DNA of 64,000 bases. Origin: JAHEME01 sp034435035 (GTDB taxonomy: Bacteria; Chloroflexota; Anaerolineae; Aggregatilineales; UBA3940). The translations under genes and the position numbers were made by a program. The notes under the pieces are model-generated. The model worked only from the letters and a program-made list of their open reading frames with translations, searched no databases and was not told where the DNA came from. Below, in pieces: positions 60,791 to 64,000 of the stretch (positions are counted from its first letter, which is position 1; each line of letters begins with the position of its first letter). The stretch is from NCBI GenBank assembly GCA_034435035.1, contig DAOTXW010000081.1, forward strand, positions 124,001 to 188,000, read 5' to 3'.

Positions 60791-61834
60791 TCAGGGGCTG
60801 GCAGTGTGGCAGCTAGGGTACTCAATGACCTGCCGGGGCCAGTTCGCCGCGTAGAATGCCAGATAGTCAGCGGTGTGGGCTGCCCAGTAGTCCTCGCTGT
60901 GAGCGCCCACCGGGTTCACCACATAATCCGGCTCGATGCCACGCCGGCGCAGCCGCTCGGCAAAGTCGCCAATGCTCACATCCACCAGGCTGTCCTGAAC
61001 GCCGTGATCCAGGTAGATGCGCAGCTCGTCAATGCCGCCTGCTCTGTCTACCAGGTTGTTGGGATTCTTATCAGTGGAGTACTCAGCATCATAGAAAAAT
61101 GCGCTGTGGCCGCCCACCTGCCCAAAGAGGTCGGGGTGGCTGAAAGCGATCCAGAAAGCCCAGTACCCCCCGCGCGACAGCCCGCCAATGGCGCGCATCT
61201 GCGGATCGTTCCAGGTGCACAGGCTTGATTCGACGGCCGGGATCAGATCGCTGACGATCATCTCCGGGAATGGGCCGGCGTCCCAGGGGTAGTTCGCGTC
61301 GTTGCCATTGGGCATGACGATGATCAGGGGCGGCAGCGATCCGCGCTGGTAGCCCAGATCCGCCGCCTCGGTCAGGCCCATCCTCACCCACTGGGCATCG
61401 TCCATGCCCTCCCCCAACCCATGCAGCATATACAGGATGGGGTAGCGCCGCTCTGTCACCGCGTAGCAGGGGGGCAGGTAGACGCGGTAGCGCACTTCAT
61501 GAGCAGCCGCCGGGCTGTAAAGAACATCTTCGATCACCTGCCCCCGGGTCTCATCGCACGGAGGTGTCGTCGCGGTCGGCACGGGTGTCGGAGTGGAAGT
61601 TGGAGCAGCTGTTGCGCCGAACGGCGTCAGTGTCGGCGTCGGGAATCCCTGTACGGTCGAGGGCGGCGTCACACTGGGCGTCATCGGCAGGGGAGAAGGC
61701 GCTGCGGAAGATTGCAACGTTGGCAGGTGACCAGGCGTCAGGTAATACCCCGGCTGCAGACGTTCACAGGCGGCGGTCAAAACAGCGGTCAGACTGGTCA
61801 GCAGCACCAGAATGGGAGTTCGCAAGCCGGTCAC
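60791..61834 (-). CDS. Secreted lipoprotein esterase (esterase D/antigen 85-like alpha/beta hydrolase)
   Basis: A 347-residue protein. The start is best placed at GTG 61834: the product then opens with a clean lipoprotein signal (TGLRTPILVLLTSLTAVLTAAC), and a perfect TATAAT lies 7 bases upstream. A Pro/Thr/Ser-rich linker (about 27-90) leads to an alpha/beta hydrolase of the esterase D family (YRVYLPPCY, YPILYMLHGLGEGMDDAQWV, VMPNGNDANYPWD, nucleophile Ser in GLSRGGYWAF, acid and His in YLDHGVQDSLVDVS and GAHSEDYW). It acts outside the membrane on an ester, perhaps an acetylated glycan. An ATG 18 bases earlier is possible but overlaps the -10. Confidence 0.8.
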   Translation of the reverse strand: MTGLRTPILVLLTSLTAVLTAACERLQPGYYLTPGHLPTLQSSAAPSPLPMTPSVTPPSTVQGFPTPTLTPFGATAAPTSTPTPVPTATTPPCDETRGQVIEDVLYSPAAAHEVRYRVYLPPCYAVTERRYPILYMLHGLGEGMDDAQWVRMGLTEAADLGYQRGSLPPLIIVMPNGNDANYPWDAGPFPEMIVSDLIPAVESSLCTWNDPQMRAIGGLSRGGYWAFWIAFSHPDLFGQVGGHSAFFYDAEYSTDKNPNNLVDRAGGIDELRIYLDHGVQDSLVDVSIGDFAERLRRRGIEPDYVVNPVGAHSEDYWAAHTADYLAFYAANWPRQVIEYPSCHTASP

Positions 61835-61841
61835 GGAGGGG

Positions 61842-61871
61842 ATTATAGCCATCCCCCAGCAGCAGACGCAA
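61842..61871 (-). promoter_or_regulatory. Leaderless-type promoter of the esterase gene
   Basis: On the minus strand TTGCGT (61871 to 61866), 18 bases, TATAAT (61847 to 61842), then 7 bases to the GTG at 61834. Confidence 0.55.
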
Positions 61872-61877
61872 CCGGGC

Positions 61878-61906
61878 TTGACAGGCCCTGTCGCAGGTGT
61901 TATGAT
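61878..61906 (+). promoter_or_regulatory. Consensus sigma-70 promoter of the tetR-ABC operon
   Basis: TTGACA (61878-61883), 17 bases, TATGAT (61901-61906): the best promoter match in the window. Predicted start near 61913, which is inside the palindromic operator, so repressor binding would block it. Leader of about 43 bases. Confidence 0.8.
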
Positions 61907-61936
61907 ACGAACGAACGTTCATTCATTAATCGTATC
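61904..61936. promoter_or_regulatory. TetR-type operator
   Basis: Core palindrome GAACGAAC/GTTCATTC (61909-61924, one mismatch), with outer arms GATACG (61904-61909) and CGTATC (61931-61936). It overlaps the -10 box and the start site of the tetR promoter, which suggests self-repression by the regulator encoded next. Confidence 0.6.
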
Positions 61937-61955
61937 AACTGTACACATTTCACCC

Positions 61956-62615
61956 ATGCGCCCCACTCCCGATCCCCTGCCAGGCCGAGGCGAACAGACT
62001 CGCCAGAGCATTCTGGATGCAGCAGAGAGCCTGTTCCTATCCAACGGATTCAATGGAACCAGCATGCGCCAGATCGCCGACCGCGCCGGTGGCATCGCAG
62101 TGGGCGGCATCTACAACCATTTCAGCAGCAAGGAAGAGATCTTCCGCGCCCTGCTGGAGGCCCGCAGCCCTTATGGCCGCGTCATCGAGGCGCTGCTCGG
62201 CCTGAGGGGAGACAGCGGCCCGGAGCTGATCCGGCAGGCATTCGTCGGGATGCAGGGGATCATCGCGAAGAACGCTCGCTTCTTCGGACTGGTGATGATC
62301 GACATGCGCGAATTTGAGGGCAGCACGGTGCGGGCGCTGATCGGCGGGGTGATCCCGTACATGATAGAGTTCGGGCGGCGAGTCCGGGCGGCGGGCGGAA
62401 TGCGGGCGGACATCGGCGAACTGGTGTTCGTTCGGTCGTTCGCTATGCTGCTGATGGGCTACATGCTCACCCAGATCATTGCCTTCTCCAACGGGCAGAT
62501 GATGCTGCCAGGCATTCCCCCCGACCTGCAGCAGATGGATGATGAATCCTGGGCAGCTGCCCTGATCGACGGCTTCCTGTACGGGGTAGCAGACCAGAAA
62601 GCGCGTGACGCATGA
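61956..62615 (+). CDS. TetR-family transcriptional regulator
   Basis: A 219-residue regulator. The N-terminal helix-turn-helix is GRGEQTRQSILDAAESLFLSNGFNGTSMRQIADRAGGIAVGGIYNHFSSKEEIFRALLEA (about residues 9-69), a clear TetR signature. The C-terminal ligand and dimer domain (about 75-215) is helical and has many Met and Phe residues. Start at ATG 61956; a longer in-frame start lies within the operator region and adds non-conserved residues. No ribosome-binding site is evident. It overlaps the permease gene by 4 bases, so it probably controls the ABC exporter and itself. Confidence 0.9.
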   Translation: MRPTPDPLPGRGEQTRQSILDAAESLFLSNGFNGTSMRQIADRAGGIAVGGIYNHFSSKEEIFRALLEARSPYGRVIEALLGLRGDSGPELIRQAFVGMQGIIAKNARFFGLVMIDMREFEGSTVRALIGGVIPYMIEFGRRVRAAGGMRADIGELVFVRSFAMLLMGYMLTQIIAFSNGQMMLPGIPPDLQQMDDESWAAALIDGFLYGVADQKARDA

Positions 62616-63712
62616 TCGCCCGGACCCTGGCCGTGATGCGCAAGGAATTCCTGCACATCATGCGGGACCCCGGGACACTGGTATTGATCTTTGTGATCCC
62701 GATCATCCAGATGACACTGCTCGGCTACGCGGCGCGTACCGATATCGACAACATCAGTCTGGCCGTGCTGGACGGAGACCGCACCCCTCAGAGCCGGGCG
62801 CTGCTGCGCGCCTTCGAGGCGACTTCCTATTTTCAGATCAGCCACTACGCGCAGAGCGAGGCTGAGATGGCCGCGCTGCTGGACAGCGGCGAGGTCCGCG
62901 CCGCCCTGGTTATCCCACAGGCTTACGGGAGCCGCCTTCTGTCGGGTCACGGCGTGGAGGTCGGCTTCATTCTGGATGGTTCCGACCCCACTGTGGCCAA
63001 CAGCGCACTGGCGGCAGCACTGCAGACCGGTCAGGCTCAGGCCCGGCTCCACAGCCTGCCGGGCCGCCACTCGCTAGAAGTCCGGCCGACCGTGTGGTAT
63101 AACCCCGGGTTGGAAAGCGTCAACTACATGATCCCGGCCCTGATGGGGATGATTCTCCAGTTTCTGGCCACCCTCGTCACCTCGATGGCGATCGTGCGCG
63201 AACGCGAGCACGGCACACTTGAGCAGCTCATTGTCACCCCCATCCGCCCCCTGGAGCTGGTGGTGGGTAAGACAGTTCCTTATGTCTTCCTGTCCTTCGT
63301 CGATTTTCTGGAAGTACTGGTGATCGGGGTTGTCTGGTTTGGCGTGCCGATTCGGGGCAGCATCGGGCTGCTGCTGGCGCTGGCCGGCCTGTTCCTGCTG
63401 GGTTCGCTGGGGATCGGCATCCTGATCTCGACGGGCGCGCATACCCAGCAGGAAGCTATGCTGATGAGCTTCCTGTTCTTGATGCCATCGATTTTCCTGT
63501 CCGGTTTCTTCTTCCCGCTGGAAGCAATGCCATGGGGGCTGCACGTCCTGAGCTACTTCATCCCACTGCGCTACATGCTGATCATCATCCGCAGCATCGT
63601 GCTCAAGGGGGTGGGGCTGGCCCCCCTGCGCAGCGAGGTACTGATCCTGTCCGTATTCTGTGTGCTAATCCTCCTCCAGGCCGCGCGACGTTTCCGCAAG
63701 AGCCTGGATTGA
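62612..63712 (+). CDS. ABC-2 type transporter permease
   Basis: A 366-residue permease. One N-terminal helix (about 22-43; LVLIFVIPIIQMTLLGYA), a large outer domain (about 50-170; ALLRAFEATSYFQISHYAQSEAEMAALLDSGEVRAALVIP), then five C-terminal helices with the ABC-2 signature REREHGTLEQLIVTPIRPLELVVGK. It is of the YhhJ/YbhR group, exporters of drugs or lipids. The ATG overlaps the tetR stop (ATGA). The ATPase gene follows after 53 bases. Substrate unknown; the inducer of the TetR protein may be the exported compound. Confidence 0.9.
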   Translation: MIARTLAVMRKEFLHIMRDPGTLVLIFVIPIIQMTLLGYAARTDIDNISLAVLDGDRTPQSRALLRAFEATSYFQISHYAQSEAEMAALLDSGEVRAALVIPQAYGSRLLSGHGVEVGFILDGSDPTVANSALAAALQTGQAQARLHSLPGRHSLEVRPTVWYNPGLESVNYMIPALMGMILQFLATLVTSMAIVREREHGTLEQLIVTPIRPLELVVGKTVPYVFLSFVDFLEVLVIGVVWFGVPIRGSIGLLLALAGLFLLGSLGIGILISTGAHTQQEAMLMSFLFLMPSIFLSGFFFPLEAMPWGLHVLSYFIPLRYMLIIIRSIVLKGVGLAPLRSEVLILSVFCVLILLQAARRFRKSLD

Positions 63713-63765
63713 ACTGCTAATCCAATTAACAAGGAAGGGGCCGCGATCAACGGCTGCCCACTGGC

Positions 63766-64000
63766 ATGACAACTAACTCAGCGTCACCTGAAGTGATCAT
63801 CCGGACACAGAACCTGCGCCGCGAGTTCGGGCGAGGCAAGATCGTCGCCGTTGATGACCTGAACCTGACGGTTTTCAAGGGCGAGATATTTGGCCTGGTG
63901 GGGCCGGATGGCGCCGGCAAGACCACCACCCTGCGCCTGCTGGCCGCCATCATGGATCCCACAGCGGGCAGCGCCACCATCGCCGGCTTCGACACCGTCA
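63766..64000 (+). CDS. ABC transporter ATP-binding protein (5' part only)
   Basis: The first 78 residues of an ABC ATPase, cut by the window end. Seen: IIRTQNLRREFGRGKIVAVDDLNLTV (A-loop and strand 1) and the Walker A motif GPDGAGKTTTLR (residues about 49-60), then LLAAIMDPTAGSATIAGFD. The motif has GPDGAGKT where GPNGAGKT is usual, as in some YbhF/ABC-2 exporter subunits. Signature, Walker B and switch regions lie outside. It is the partner of the permease upstream. The nearest AAGGAAGG site is about 30 bases before the ATG. Confidence 0.9.
   Translation, partial: MTTNSASPEVIIRTQNLRREFGRGKIVAVDDLNLTVFKGEIFGLVGPDGAGKTTTLRLLAAIMDPTAGSATIAGFDTV

Overview
The window is GC-rich, densely packed bacterial DNA with long single-strand gene runs joined by 4-base ATGA/GTGA overlaps. 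Several features point to a Gram-positive-type or single-membrane lineage: a DarA/PstA-type cyclic-di-AMP receptor, an LCP (LytR-CpsA-Psr) protein, lipoboxes, a Ser/Thr kinase with FHA proteins, and no outer-membrane genes. Together with Tad-pilus proteins carrying CARDB/DUF11 repeats and many GT-C membrane glycosyltransferases with a C-terminal beta-sandwich module, a Chloroflexota (Anaerolineae-like) bacterium is the best guess. This is inference from gene content; no rRNA or other marker is present.

Layout. 0-3 kb: a receiver-domain remnant at the left edge, a PIG-L deacetylase, a DarA-type protein, and an sseA-sufE sulfur-transfer operon with a clear promoter. 3-25.4 kb (minus strand): a very long glycan operon. 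Read in transcription order it runs: APS kinase (cysC), polyprenol-phosphate-type GT2, sulfotransferase, GT4, GT2, sulfotransferase, flippase, sulfotransferase, GT2, alkaline-phosphatase-fold enzyme, beta-propeller protein, GT-C protein. After a possible internal promoter come four large GT39-like proteins, one of them a double-length fusion. 25.5-28.8 kb (minus): a 7TM sensor histidine kinase, two receiver-only response regulators and a HEAT-repeat protein, directly upstream of the glycan operon. 29-33.5 kb (plus): two more GT-C proteins.

33.5-35 kb (minus): ECF sigma factor, zinc anti-sigma factor and a VOC protein. 35.5-49.6 kb (plus): a Tad-pilus-like surface locus. It has a giant TadE-CARDB-DUF11-malectin protein, a second TadE-like protein, TadG, and two CpaB paralogues that bracket an FHA / Ser-Thr kinase / FHA / membrane-protein block; a 58-residue basic protein follows. 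No TadA/B/C motor gene is present. 49.7-54.9 kb: an SDR epimerase, a Tat lipoprotein, a cysteine-desulfurase-like enzyme, and two tandem deoxynucleoside kinases, the first fused to a MazG-like domain, ending in a strong terminator. 55-61.8 kb (minus): LCP protein, a degenerate PP2C-like membrane protein with a C-terminal propeller, a degenerate MBL-fold protein, an AlaX-type tRNA-editing protein and a secreted esterase. 61.9 kb to the end: a TetR regulator with its own operator, an ABC-2 permease and the start of its ATPase.

How the parts may work together: cysC would make PAPS for the three sulfotransferases, and the glycosyltransferases and flippase would build and export a lipid-linked glycan, so the main system is probably synthesis of a sulfated surface glycan or glycolipid. 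The neighbouring two-component genes may control it. Several promoters place a -10 box only 6-7 bases before the start codon, which suggests that leaderless transcripts are common here.
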